DNA of 64,000 bases from RGIG3102 sp964525015 (lineage in GTDB: Bacteria; Bacillota; Clostridia; Oscillospirales; Ruminococcaceae), in assembly GCA_964525015.1 (NCBI GenBank), contig CAZGFY010000004.1:1-64000 (forward strand), written 5' to 3'. Below the pieces are notes generated by a model. That model saw nothing but the letters and a program-made list of their open reading frames with translations, did not search any database and was not told the DNA's origin. Numbering within the stretch: the first letter of the stretch is position 1; each line of letters starts with the position of its first letter. Positions 18,434-26,394 of this stretch are shown piece after piece. Position numbers and translations under genes: made by a program.

Positions 18434-19552
18434 TTATATTACCTCATTTTCCTGATTAATATAAACTACTTCACCATCAATCATTTTAAACTTTTTACTT
18501 TTTGCAAGCTTTATCCTATCTTCATCACAAGAAGATATAAAAACTTGCTTATTTTCTATATGATTTAATAGATATTCTTGGCGAGAATAATCAAGTTCAC
18601 TCAAAACATCATCTAATAAAATAATTGGATCAGTTTTGCACACATTTGAAAATATATCGCTTTCAGCAAGTTTTAAAGCTAAAACTATACTTCGTTGTTG
18701 CCCTTGTGAGGCAAAATCTTTTGCAGGAATATCATTTATACTAATTTCAATATCTTCCCTTTGAACACCCACTGTTGAGTGTCCCATTTTTATATCTCTT
18801 TTAATACTTGCATTTAGTTTATTTTTCATATCCTCTTCATTATCACTAAAAAATGAATATAAAAAAGATAGTTTTTCCTTGCCTTTTGAAATTTCGTTAT
18901 AGTAAAATCCTGCTTTTTCAAAGAGAATATTTAAATATTCCCTTCTCCTTATAAAAATCTCATAGCCAAATTTAGCTAAAAAAGAATTATAAATATCTAA
19001 AAGTTCAAGTTTTTCCTTATCATCATCTTTCATCATTTTTAAAAGAGAATTTTTTTGATTTAAGTATTTATCAAATGTTCTATATGCTTTTAAATAATTT
19101 GGATATAGCTGGCAAAGTGCAGAATCTACAAGTTTTCTTCTTAAACTAGGCGCACCAGACACTAAAGAAAGATGGCTCGGAGCAAAAACAACACAAACAA
19201 CATTTCCCCAAAGGCTAATTGCTCTTTGAATTTGCCCATTATTTATTTTTGCAAATCGCCCTTTTTTGCCTTCTTTATTAGAAATTATAACTTCAAATGT
19301 TTTCTCATTTCCATTATTATCCAAAACAGCTGTAACTCTTGCAATATCACTATAAAGATTGATTAAATCTTTATCTTTACTTGTTCTAAAGCTTTTTGCC
19401 CCCGAAAGAAGCCAAATAGATTCTAAAAGGCTAGTTTTTCCTTGGGCATTTTCACCTGAAATTATATTAATATCTCTTGAAAAATCAATATCAGCTATTT
19501 TAATATTTCTAAAATTTATAAGTTTTAAGTTTTTTATCCAAATTCTATCCAT
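18434..19552 (-). CDS. recF: DNA replication and repair protein RecF
   Basis: An SMC-like ATPase that helps load RecA at single-stranded gaps. The 372-aa product has Walker A GENAQGKTSLLE (about residue 34), the ABC signature-like SQGQQRSIVLALKLAE and Walker B ILLDDVLSELD. It begins MDRIWIKNLKLINFRNI, the family's typical start. It sits five bases after yaaA and one base before remB in the dnaA operon. Confidence 0.97.
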   Translation of the reverse strand: MDRIWIKNLKLINFRNIKIADIDFSRDINIISGENAQGKTSLLESIWLLSGAKSFRTSKDKDLINLYSDIARVTAVLDNNGNEKTFEVIISNKEGKKGRFAKINNGQIQRAISLWGNVVCVVFAPSHLSLVSGAPSLRRKLVDSALCQLYPNYLKAYRTFDKYLNQKNSLLKMMKDDDKEKLELLDIYNSFLAKFGYEIFIRRREYLNILFEKAGFYYNEISKGKEKLSFLYSFFSDNEEDMKNKLNASIKRDIKMGHSTVGVQREDIEISINDIPAKDFASQGQQRSIVLALKLAESDIFSNVCKTDPIILLDDVLSELDYSRQEYLLNHIENKQVFISSCDEDRIKLAKSKKFKMIDGEVVYINQENEVI

Positions 19553-19557
19553 AAATC

Positions 19558-19779
19558 CTATTCTTCATCAGCTAAAACAGCTTTTAAAATTATATCTTCT
19601 AATTGAACTGTATCACCTGGATATATTTTTTTCCCTCTTTGAGTACAAACTTCACCATTAACTAATACAAATCCATCAATAATTGCATTTTTAGCTTCGC
19701 CACCTGTTGATATAATGTTTGCGAATTTTAAAAATTGCTGAAGTTTTATAAAAGGAGGCTTAATTTCAACATTAGTCAT
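19558..19779 (-). CDS. yaaA: S4-domain RNA-binding protein YaaA
   Basis: A 73-aa protein made of one S4 RNA-binding domain (LQQFLKFANIISTGGEAKNAI, then VLVNGEVCTQRGKKIYPGD). In Bacillus the same small gene lies between dnaN and recF and is linked to late 50S assembly (family knowledge). It overlaps the end of dnaN by eight bases, so the two are translationally coupled. Confidence 0.9.
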   Translation of the reverse strand: MTNVEIKPPFIKLQQFLKFANIISTGGEAKNAIIDGFVLVNGEVCTQRGKKIYPGDTVQLEDIILKAVLADEE

Positions 19780-20872
19780 TTTTATACCTCACAGGTAAAA
19801 CTAAATAAATAAAATCATTTCCTTCTTTTGGAACAATTTTACAAGGTGATAAAGAACCTGAAAACTCAAAAGTTACCTCATCTTTTCTTGAAGCTTTTAG
19901 TGCATCAAGAATATATTTATTATTAAATCCGATTTCGATATCTTCTCCATCTTTTATTGTTTCTATTTCATCATAAACATTTCCAATTTCAGTGGAACAT
20001 TTGATTTTCATTAAATTATCAATAACCGAAACTTTTAGTGGATTTTTTAATCTTTCAGTGATAATTAGCGAAACTCTTTCCACTGCATCAATTAATTCTT
20101 TTGTATCAACAGTAGAAGAAGAAATAAAGTTTTGTGGAATAGCTTTTTTATAATCTAAAAATTCACCTTCTAAAAGACGAGATAAAACAATGTAGTTTTC
20201 AGCGTTAAATATAACATATCTTTTATTTGAATAAATAGTTATTTCGCCATCTTTATCCCCAACGATTTTTCGCACTTCCATCATAGCTTTTGCTGGAACA
20301 ATCATATAAAATTCGCCTGAAAAATCAAGTTCTCTTTCGCAAATAGCAAGTCTGTATCCATCAAGAGCAACCATTGTTAGCTTATTTCCTTCAAGCTTTA
20401 TTAAAACACCGGTGTGAGCTGGGCGCTTGTCATCATTCGAAACGGCATAGATAACATAATCTAGCATACTTGAAAACAGGCTATTTTTAATCTGGATGCT
20501 ATTTTCTTCATTTGGTGATGGAAAATCTGGATAATCAGAAGGATCTATCCCTTTAATATTATACTCTGTTATTCCACTTTTAATTTTTGCATTGTAATTA
20601 TTATCGCAATTTATTGAAATTTCATCATTGCTCATTTTTCTAACAATGTTTGAAAGTAAATTAGCAGAAAGCACAACTGTACCATCTATTTCAACTTCGC
20701 AAGGGATTGTTGTTTTTATCCCCATTTCAAAATCGTATCCAGTTAATGTTAGCGTATCATAAGTCGCTGAGAATAAAATTCCCTCAACGCTTTGTAGATT
20801 ACTTTTAGTTGCAACAGCTCTTTGAACAGTTTGAATTGCTTCGCTTAATTGATTTTTATCACAAACTATTTT
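19772..20872 (-). CDS. dnaN: DNA polymerase III beta subunit (sliding clamp)
   Basis: The ring-shaped processivity clamp of the replicase. The reading frame is open from 20905, but MKIVCDKNQLSEAI at 20872 is the normal start and has AAAGGA six bases upstream, giving 366 aa. The three clamp domains and the C-terminal LPVRY-type end (YLVLPVRYKND) are present. It is separated from dnaA by the origin region. Confidence 0.97.
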   Translation of the reverse strand, partial: KIVCDKNQLSEAIQTVQRAVATKSNLQSVEGILFSATYDTLTLTGYDFEMGIKTTIPCEVEIDGTVVLSANLLSNIVRKMSNDEISINCDNNYNAKIKSGITEYNIKGIDPSDYPDFPSPNEENSIQIKNSLFSSMLDYVIYAVSNDDKRPAHTGVLIKLEGNKLTMVALDGYRLAICERELDFSGEFYMIVPAKAMMEVRKIVGDKDGEITIYSNKRYVIFNAENYIVLSRLLEGEFLDYKKAIPQNFISSSTVDTKELIDAVERVSLIITERLKNPLKVSVIDNLMKIKCSTEIGNVYDEIETIKDGEDIEIGFNNKYILDALKASRKDEVTFEFSGSLSPCKIVPKEGNDFIYLVLPVRYKND

Positions 20873-20905
20873 CATAAGAAATCCTTTCTTTTGAGTTTTA
20901 AACAT

Positions 20906-21168
20906 AATAAAGCTCTGTAATTTTTTATTTTTTTTAGAAAATTAATTTTTTTCTTTAAACACACTATCTTTTAACAGTAGTAGTAGTAGGGGCTGTTAAT
21001 TTGTTGAAAAAGTTAAAAACGCTATAAACATAAAGATATTTTAAAAAAATTCTCTCGTTTAAAAAATGTTGATAATTTGTTTAATTAAACATTGATGAAA
21101 TCCGTTTGTTTATAATGTTGAAAACTTTCTGTTGAATGTTGAAAAGAAAGTTGATAAATTAGCTCCTT
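20906..21168 (-). other. oriC: Replication origin (oriC) with DnaA boxes and DnaA-trio
   Basis: The non-coding stretch between dnaA and dnaN. Read on the dnaA coding strand it has TTTTCAACA boxes at 21137-21145, 21116-21124 and 21002-21010, plus related TTATCAACA/T sites at 21067-21075 and 21149-21157. A short GC cluster (GCCCC) follows, then four CTA repeats at 20978-20989 and an AT-rich stretch to 20906. This box, GC cluster, trio, AT-rich order matches the Bacillus unwinding region, where the complementary 3'-GAT-5' triplets guide DnaA onto single strands. Confidence 0.88.
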
Positions 21169-22470
21169 TTATAAAGTTTTTACATTTTTAATAATATCTT
21201 CTATTGTATCCCTATAAAAAGTATCTTTTTCCATACGGCTTTTCACTTCATTTAAAGAGTAAACAACAGTAGCATGATCTCGTCCACCAAATTCTTTTCC
21301 TATATCAGCCATTGTCATCTCGCAAACTTCACGCACAATATACATCGACATTTTTCTAGCCTCAGCAATAGGCTTTGTTCTTGATTTCTTTTTAATCTCA
21401 ACAGATGGCACATTCATAGAACGGCTAACTTCAAAAATTATTTTCTCAATAGTTGCTGGAATTGGCAATTGCTCATTTAAAATATCTTTTATTGCAAGCT
21501 GTGCGTTGGAAATAATAGGCGGTTTGTTTTCTAATTTTTTTAAAGCATCAAGTTTTTTAACAACACCCTCAATTTGCCTAATATTAGTTTTAACCTTGCC
21601 TGCTATAAATTCGATAACATCATTTTTTATATCCAGCTGCAATAAATCAGATTTTCTTTTAATTAAAGCACATCTTGTTTCAAAATCAGGTGGCTGAATA
21701 TCTGCAATAAGCCCCCACTCAAAACGGTTACGGATTCTATCTTCTAAAGATTTAATTTCTTTAGGTGGTCTGTCCGAAACTAAAACAATTTGCTTTTTAG
21801 CATTGTGAAGAGCATTAAAGGTGTGGAAAAATTCCTCCTGCGTACTCTCTTTACCAGCGATAAACTGAATATCATCCACTAGTAAAACATCAGCTTGTCT
21901 GTATTTTGCTTGAAAATCATTTGTTTTGTTTTCTCTAATAGCTGTAATAATTTCGTTTGTAAAAGTTTCACCATCAACGTATAAAATATTTATAGCAGGA
22001 TTATTCCTTTCAAGCTCTGCTTGAATAGCTTTTAAAAGGTGGGTTTTTCCAAGGCCTGAATCTCCATGGATAAATAAAGGGTTGTAAGCAGCAGCTGGCA
22101 TTTCAGCAACAGCAACAGCAGCCGCATGTGCAAACTTATTAGTTGAACCGATAATAAAGTTTTCAAAAGTAAAATCATATTTGCCATCATTAGTAGCAGG
22201 TTTTTCCTCTTGACCTTCTTCAGTAAGGCTAACTTGCACAGTAACATTTACAGTGAAACCTAATATATTTTCAAAGCCTTCAATTATTAAAGGAAGAAAT
22301 CTCTCTTCTATAACTCCTTTTGCCCATTCATTACCAGTTTGTAAAACGGCAGTTCCAGAGGATAAGTCGATAATTTCTAAAGGCTCGATAAATAGATTAT
22401 AAGTTGCAGTTACGAGTTTATCTTCGCAGTATAACTTAACTGCCGAAAACACGTCTTTAAATGAATTCAT
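21169..22470 (-). CDS. dnaA: Chromosomal replication initiator DnaA
   Basis: Binds DnaA boxes and melts oriC. The 433-aa product has domain I (N-terminal 80 residues), a short acidic linker, and AAA+ motifs GDSGLGKTHLLKA (about residue 136) and VLLVDDIQFI. The domain IV DNA-binding signature is FGGRDHATVVYS. Residues of that signature look ordinary, although the local boxes differ from the usual TTATCCACA. The ribosome site AGGAG lies about seven bases upstream. It is the first gene of the dnaA-dnaN-yaaA-recF-remB-gyrB run. Confidence 0.98.
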   Translation of the reverse strand: MNSFKDVFSAVKLYCEDKLVTATYNLFIEPLEIIDLSSGTAVLQTGNEWAKGVIEERFLPLIIEGFENILGFTVNVTVQVSLTEEGQEEKPATNDGKYDFTFENFIIGSTNKFAHAAAVAVAEMPAAAYNPLFIHGDSGLGKTHLLKAIQAELERNNPAINILYVDGETFTNEIITAIRENKTNDFQAKYRQADVLLVDDIQFIAGKESTQEEFFHTFNALHNAKKQIVLVSDRPPKEIKSLEDRIRNRFEWGLIADIQPPDFETRCALIKRKSDLLQLDIKNDVIEFIAGKVKTNIRQIEGVVKKLDALKKLENKPPIISNAQLAIKDILNEQLPIPATIEKIIFEVSRSMNVPSVEIKKKSRTKPIAEARKMSMYIVREVCEMTMADIGKEFGGRDHATVVYSLNEVKSRMEKDTFYRDTIEDIIKNVKTL

Positions 22471-22527
22471 TCTTTTCTCCTAGTTTTGATTTTGTGCATA
22501 TCTTAAAATAAAGCACACATACACTTA

Positions 22528-22556
22528 ATTATAACACATAAATATAATATATACAA
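22528..22556 (-). promoter_or_regulatory. Likely dnaA promoter
   Basis: On the minus strand: TTGTAT (22556-22551), 17-base spacer, TGTTATAAT with the -10 TATAAT at 22533-22528 and an extended TG. The dnaA start is about 58 bases downstream. Confidence 0.65.
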
Positions 22557-22652
22557 TATAATTATACAAAAACAACAGTGTTTTTATATAAAAAAATGGC
22601 GAAAAAAATTAGAATAAATTGTGAATTATTTTATAATATAATATATTTTCAC

Positions 22653-22682
22653 TTGACAAATTAAATATAGATAGTATATACT
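22653..22682 (+). promoter_or_regulatory. Likely rpmH promoter
   Basis: A consensus -35 TTGACA at 22653-22658 is followed after 18 bases by TATACT at 22677-22682. The rpmH start is about 107 bases downstream, leaving a leader of roughly 100 bases. Confidence 0.7.
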
Positions 22683-22788
22683 ATCTTAATGCAAGGGATA
22701 GTTTATTATTTTTTGCACAAACTAGTTGGCAATGAGGATATCATTTCTTCGTTTGCATATATAAAATACGACAGGAGGACAAACTTTT

Positions 22789-22923
22789 ATGAAAAGAACT
22801 TACCAACCAAAGAAAAGAACAAGAAAAAAAGTACATGGTTTTTTAGGCAGAATGGCTTCAAAAACAGGTAAAAAAGTTATCGCAAGAAGAAGAGCAAAAG
22901 GCAGAGCTAAAGTTTCTGTATAA
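22789..22923 (+). CDS. rpmH: 50S ribosomal protein L34
   Basis: The 44-aa product begins MKRTYQPKKRTRKKVHGF and ends RRRAKGRAKVSV, which is L34 over its full length. The ribosome site AGGAGG lies eight bases upstream. It is the first gene of rpmH-rnpA-yidD-yidC-jag, diverging from dnaA. A longer frame that starts at 22689 in another phase is only an overlap. Confidence 0.98.
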   Translation: MKRTYQPKKRTRKKVHGFLGRMASKTGKKVIARRRAKGRAKVSV

Positions 22924-22932
22924 TTTTATTTT

Positions 22933-22998
22933 CTTACTTACAAAGAATAGATAAAATAAAACCCCTGTAAGTAAGGCCACTTATCAAAGAGTGGTCTT
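22933..22998 (+). terminator. Two hairpins between rpmH and rnpA
   Basis: CTTACTTACA (22933) pairs with TGTAAGTAAG (22966). Directly after, AAGGCCACT pairs with AGTGGTCTT (one G-U) and is followed by TATTTCTATT. The second resembles a weak terminator that would let less transcript reach rnpA than rpmH. The two stems share three bases (AAG), so full pairing of both at once is not possible. Confidence 0.5.
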
Positions 22999-23051
22999 TA
23001 TTTCTATTACGATTTTATCTATAAATTTGGAAATTTAAAGAGGATAAAATA

Positions 23052-23399
23052 ATGAAATTTAAGGCAATCAAAGAAAATCGTGATTTCAAAAAAGGATACA
23101 AAAAAGGCGAAAGCTATATTTCTTCATTAGCTGTTATATATGTTATAAAAAACAGATATAATCATTTAAGAATCGGAATTACTGCTTCTAAAAAAATAGG
23201 AAATGCTGTAAAAAGAAATAGAGCAAGAAGATTAATAAAAGAATCAGTAAGGCTTTTAGATATTGATAAAAGCCTTGGATATGATTTAATTTTTGTAGCC
23301 AGAAGTAAAACCACCTTTTCAAATATGCAAAGGGTTAAAAATGAGATTGAATACAATCTAAAAAAAGCAGGAATAATTAATAAAGAAAGGGAGCTATAA
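23052..23399 (+). CDS. rnpA: Ribonuclease P protein component
   Basis: The protein subunit of RNase P, which trims tRNA 5' ends. The 115-aa product has the RNR motif KKIGNAVKRNRARRLIKES (about residues 52-70). Its stop codon overlaps the yidD start by one base. The position after rpmH is conserved in nearly all bacteria. Confidence 0.96.
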   Translation: MKFKAIKENRDFKKGYKKGESYISSLAVIYVIKNRYNHLRIGITASKKIGNAVKRNRARRLIKESVRLLDIDKSLGYDLIFVARSKTTFSNMQRVKNEIEYNLKKAGIINKEREL

Positions 23400-23638
23400 T
23401 GATAGGAAAAATCGTTGTACTGCCTATTAAGTTTTATAAAAAATACATATCTCCCCTCTTAGGAGATAACTGCAGATATTATCCTTCTTGTAGTAGCTAT
23501 GCAATAGAAGCTATTGAAATTCACGGAGTAATTAAAGGGATATTTTTAGCGATAAAAAGAATTTTACGCTGTAATCCCTATGCAAAAGGCGGGCTAGACC
23601 CAGTTCCGCCTAAAAAAATAAAAAAAAGTAGCGATTAA
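23399..23638 (+). CDS. yidD: Membrane protein insertion efficiency factor YidD
   Basis: A 79-aa protein with the family signature CRYYPSCSSYAIEAI and LRCNPYAKGGLDPVP. YidD is a small membrane-associated protein that aids YidC-dependent insertion. It overlaps rnpA by one base. Its end lies in a small hairpin (AGCGAT/ATCGCT, 23629-23643) just ahead of the yidC ribosome site GGAGG. Confidence 0.95.
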   Translation: MIGKIVVLPIKFYKKYISPLLGDNCRYYPSCSSYAIEAIEIHGVIKGIFLAIKRILRCNPYAKGGLDPVPPKKIKKSSD

Positions 23639-23655
23639 ATCGCTGGAGGATCTAA

Positions 23656-24681
23656 ATGGATATTATTTCAATCCCACTGGGGTGGGTTATGAGATTTATT
23701 TATAATTTCGTTGGAAATTATGGTGTATCTCTTATCCTTTTCACCCTGTTTACAAAGGTTATCTTACTTCCTTTAACAGTAAAGCAAAAAAAATCAATGA
23801 TAAGACAAAATGTGTTTCAGCCGTACATAACAGAGATAAATAAAAAGTACGCAAACGATTCTCAAAAGAGAATGGAAGAAATGCAAAAACTTCAAACAGA
23901 ATACGGCTTTTCTATGACAGCTGGTTGTCTTCCATTATTAATTCAAATGCCAATTTTATTTGGTCTTATTGATGTTATCTACAATCCATTAAAACATATT
24001 GTTGGTGTTAGTGAAGAGGTTGTAAATAAATTAGCAGAAGTTGCAACAAATCTAGGATTAGAAATTTCTTCTTCAGGAAGAGAAGCATCAATTATTGGAT
24101 TTATTCAAAAAAATCCAGCAGATTATGCAAGCGTTTTAGACGAAACAACTCTTTCTGCTATTGAAAATTTAAATCTAATGTTTTTAGGAATTGATTTAAC
24201 TCAAGTTCCAACTTTAGCATTAAATGCTGTTATTATAATTCCAATATTATCAGTTGTAACAATGCTACTTTCTCAAATAGTAACAATGAAACTTTCAGGA
24301 CAAAAACTAGAAGGTCCAAGTAAAAATATGCTGTTTATCACACCAATATTATACGGACCATTTGCATTCTCAGTTCCTGTTGGTGTTTCATTATACTGGA
24401 TTTTCTCTTCAATATTCACGTTAATGTTTGAGTTTTTAATCAGAACTTTTATAAGCTTTGATAAAGAAAAAGCAAAAATAGAAGAAGAAATTAAAATTAA
24501 AAAAGAAGAGCTTAAAAATCAAAAGAAAAATCAAACTCCTCGTTCTGCTGTAAATAGAGCGATTAAAGCTCAAAAAGAAGCAGAAGCTCAAGAAGATGTC
24601 TACACAGATGATGAAAAAGAAATTGTAGATGAAAGATTAAAAAGAGCAAGAGAATTAGATAGAGAAAAATATGGGAATTAA
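23656..24681 (+). CDS. yidC: Membrane protein insertase YidC (Oxa1 family)
   Basis: Inserts membrane proteins alone or with SecYEG. The 341-aa product has an Oxa1-type core with hydrophobic segments near residues 10-40, 90-115, 185-210 and 225-265, and the loop between the first two is Lys-rich. There is no lipoprotein signal, unlike the Bacillus homologues. The last 70 residues are a charged, Lys/Glu-rich cytoplasmic tail. The gene ribosome site GGAGG lies nine bases upstream. Confidence 0.95.
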   Translation: MDIISIPLGWVMRFIYNFVGNYGVSLILFTLFTKVILLPLTVKQKKSMIRQNVFQPYITEINKKYANDSQKRMEEMQKLQTEYGFSMTAGCLPLLIQMPILFGLIDVIYNPLKHIVGVSEEVVNKLAEVATNLGLEISSSGREASIIGFIQKNPADYASVLDETTLSAIENLNLMFLGIDLTQVPTLALNAVIIIPILSVVTMLLSQIVTMKLSGQKLEGPSKNMLFITPILYGPFAFSVPVGVSLYWIFSSIFTLMFEFLIRTFISFDKEKAKIEEEIKIKKEELKNQKKNQTPRSAVNRAIKAQKEAEAQEDVYTDDEKEIVDERLKRARELDREKYGN

Positions 24682-24772
24682 AAAGTTTTCAACGATAATA
24701 TAATATAATGTTTAAAACTTTATTTTAAAATCCATTTATAAAATTAAAACATCACGAAAGGAATGGTTAGAA

Positions 24773-25690
24773 ATGAGAGAAATCATTAAATCAGCTGCAA
24801 CTGTTGATGAAGCCATTGAACTTGCTTTAAAAGAGCTAGCTCTTTCAAGGGAAGAAGTTACAGTTGAAGTTTTAGAATATCCTGAAAAGAAATTCTTCTT
24901 TAAAAAGCCAGCTAAAGTTAAAGTTTGCAAAGAAGAAGAAGAGATAGATATTAAAGGAATCTTTAGTGAAAAAGAAGAAAAGAAAGCTAAAGAAGTAAAA
25001 AAAGAAATAAAAAAAGAAGTTGCGCCTGAAATAAAAAAAGAAGTAGTAGCTGTTAATATTGAAAAAGCTAATCAAGATAGCAGTGATAAATTAAATTATG
25101 CTATTTCATTTTTAAAAAGCGTTATCGACCAATTCTATGATAAAGAATATAGTTTAACAGGAATCAAAACTGACAAAGGCTACACAATCGAAATCGACGG
25201 TGTAGACGTTGGAATGTTAATTGGTAGAAAAGGCGAAACAATGGAAGCCCTATCTTATCTAACATCGCTAGCTGCGAATGGATTTGATAATAGCGATGAT
25301 AGAATAAGCGTTGATATTGCAAACTATCGCCAAAAAAGACAAACAAACCTAGAAGAGCAAGCAAAAAAAATCGCTCAAAAGGTTTTAAAAACATCAAGAC
25401 CTTACACTTTTGAAACAATGAGCCCATATGACAGAAGAATTATTCATTCAGTTATTAGCGAAATTGAAGGAGTGAGAAGTGAAAGCAAGGGCGAAGGTGG
25501 AGCAAGAAGAGTTGTTGTTATTCCAACTGCACCAAGGCAAAGAAGAGAAAACTCTAATAAAAAGCCATATCAAAAAAGAAATAATAGCTATAATAAAAAA
25601 GACTCTCAAGCACCGCAAATTCAAAAAACTAGAGATGAAAAGATAAACGAAGATACAAAAACTTCCCTTTATTCAAAAGTAGAGCTATAA
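24773..25690 (+). CDS. khpB: RNA-binding protein Jag (KhpB/EloR)
   Basis: A 305-aa protein with the Jag N-terminal domain (about 1-55), a long Lys/Glu linker, a KH domain (VGMLIGRKGETMEALSYL, near residue 150) and an R3H domain (ETMSPYDRRIIHSV, near 215). An unusual Gln/Asn/Lys-rich tail of about 50 residues follows. Jag/KhpB binds RNA and influences cell elongation in Firmicutes. It ends the rpmH cluster. In most Firmicutes mnmE would follow, but here a terminator and unrelated genes do. Confidence 0.93.
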   Translation: MREIIKSAATVDEAIELALKELALSREEVTVEVLEYPEKKFFFKKPAKVKVCKEEEEIDIKGIFSEKEEKKAKEVKKEIKKEVAPEIKKEVVAVNIEKANQDSSDKLNYAISFLKSVIDQFYDKEYSLTGIKTDKGYTIEIDGVDVGMLIGRKGETMEALSYLTSLAANGFDNSDDRISVDIANYRQKRQTNLEEQAKKIAQKVLKTSRPYTFETMSPYDRRIIHSVISEIEGVRSESKGEGGARRVVVIPTAPRQRRENSNKKPYQKRNNSYNKKDSQAPQIQKTRDEKINEDTKTSLYSKVEL

Positions 25691-25695
25691 AAAGT

Positions 25696-25736
25696 AAAAA
25701 ACGATTTTCAATTAATTTTGAAAATCGTTTTTTTAT
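25696..25736. terminator. Terminator after jag
   Basis: AAAAACGATTTTCAA pairs with TTGAAAATCGTTTTTTT around a TTAAT loop. It also faces the end of the converging Xre gene. Confidence 0.92.
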
Positions 25737-25990
25737 TTTAGTAATTCATCAAAGCTAATATTAAAAATTTTGCTAAATCCAATTATTTCAATATCAGTTA
25801 CAAATCGTTTACCAGATTCAATCTTTTGAATAGCATTTTTATCTAAATCAAGCCCTATTAATTGCAGTTTATCAGCAAGTGCCCTTTGCGAAACATAAGG
25901 GGTTAGAGCCATTCTAAAATTTTTAATATTTTTACCACAAACATTTAAACTACCGTCTGAATTTTTATTTTTATACATACTAATAACCAC
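25733..25990 (-). CDS. Xre-family helix-turn-helix regulator
   Basis: An 85-aa protein with a single HTH (VSQRALADKLQLIGLDLDKNAIQKIESGKR) and nothing else. It diverges from a 37-aa gene, and the shared region holds three copies of TGTGAT or its complement (26001, 26016 and 26036). One of these lies inside the predicted promoter of the small gene, so autoregulation or repression is likely but inferred. Confidence 0.8.
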   Translation of the reverse strand: MVISMYKNKNSDGSLNVCGKNIKNFRMALTPYVSQRALADKLQLIGLDLDKNAIQKIESGKRFVTDIEIIGFSKIFNISFDELLK

Positions 25991-25999
25991 TCATTTCCC

Positions 26000-26055
26000 T
26001 GTGATTTTTTATTTATCACAAATTTTTTGACATCTTGTGATTGCCAATATATATA
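26000..26055 (+). promoter_or_regulatory. Promoter with repeated TGTGAT sites
   Basis: TTGACA (26027-26032), 17 bases, TATATA (26050-26055). An inverted pair TGTGAT...ATCACA spans 26000-26022 and another TTGTGAT lies in the spacer at 26035-26041. These are candidate operators for the divergent Xre protein. Confidence 0.5.
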
Positions 26056-26115
26056 TTTATGATAAAATATAAAAAATATGACATTTAGTGAATGTCGAAA
26101 AAATGGGGTGCATCA

Positions 26116-26229
26116 ATGAAATGTGAAAATATATTTTGTATATATAATAAAAACTCTGATTGCAAAATAGATAATATATCAATAAATGAACTTGGGGGTT
26201 ACAATGAGTGTATAGCCTTGCTCACATAA
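26116..26229 (+). CDS. Small Cys-containing protein, end altered by MITE
   Basis: A 37-aa frame, starting MKCENIFCIYNKNSDC, with ribosome site GGGGTG. It has four Cys spaced like a small metal-binding protein (C3, C8, C16, C32). The final codons and stop (from about 26213) are supplied by the terminal repeat of the MITE-like element, so the natural C-terminus after NECI has been replaced. Similar short proteins, often next to an Xre regulator, occur in Clostridia as I recall them. Function unknown. Confidence 0.55.
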   Translation: MKCENIFCIYNKNSDCKIDNISINELGGYNECIALLT

Positions 26230-26257
26230 TCCGAACACGTTTAATAATTATTAAACG
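26213..26257 (+). mobile_element. MITE-like element, end fragment
   Basis: A 24-bp copy of the terminal repeat (TAGCCTTGCTCACATAAT...) runs straight into CGTTTAATAATTATTAAACG, a perfect 20-bp palindrome at 26238-26257. The palindrome looks like the subterminal arms of the full copy at 9554 joined after loss of the middle. No matching second end is seen directly after it. Confidence 0.6.
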
Positions 26258-26394
26258 AATTAAAGATAAAACTTTTAAATAGATACAACGAAAACCTTTA
26301 AACACCCTTTTAATAAAATGTTGAAAACTTTTCTTGTTTAAAATAAAAAATCCTGCCAAAACTTATATAAAAAGATGAAAGGATTTTATTTTAT

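Larger units (their letters stand above)
22471..22788. other. Divergent dnaA/rpmH intergenic region
   Basis: 318 bp of very AT-rich sequence with divergent promoters. Unlike Bacillus, I find no TTTTCAACA or TTATCCACA box here, so the second half of a bipartite origin is not evident at this place. Confidence 0.6.

Noticed and set aside
22689..22871. 60-codon frame overlapping rpmH in another phase
   Set aside because: It starts at the promoter -10 edge, has no ribosome site, and overlaps the clear L34 gene.
24872..25075. Phe/Tyr-rich minus-strand frame inside jag
   Set aside because: It is the complement of the Lys/Glu-rich linker of Jag and has no start signal.
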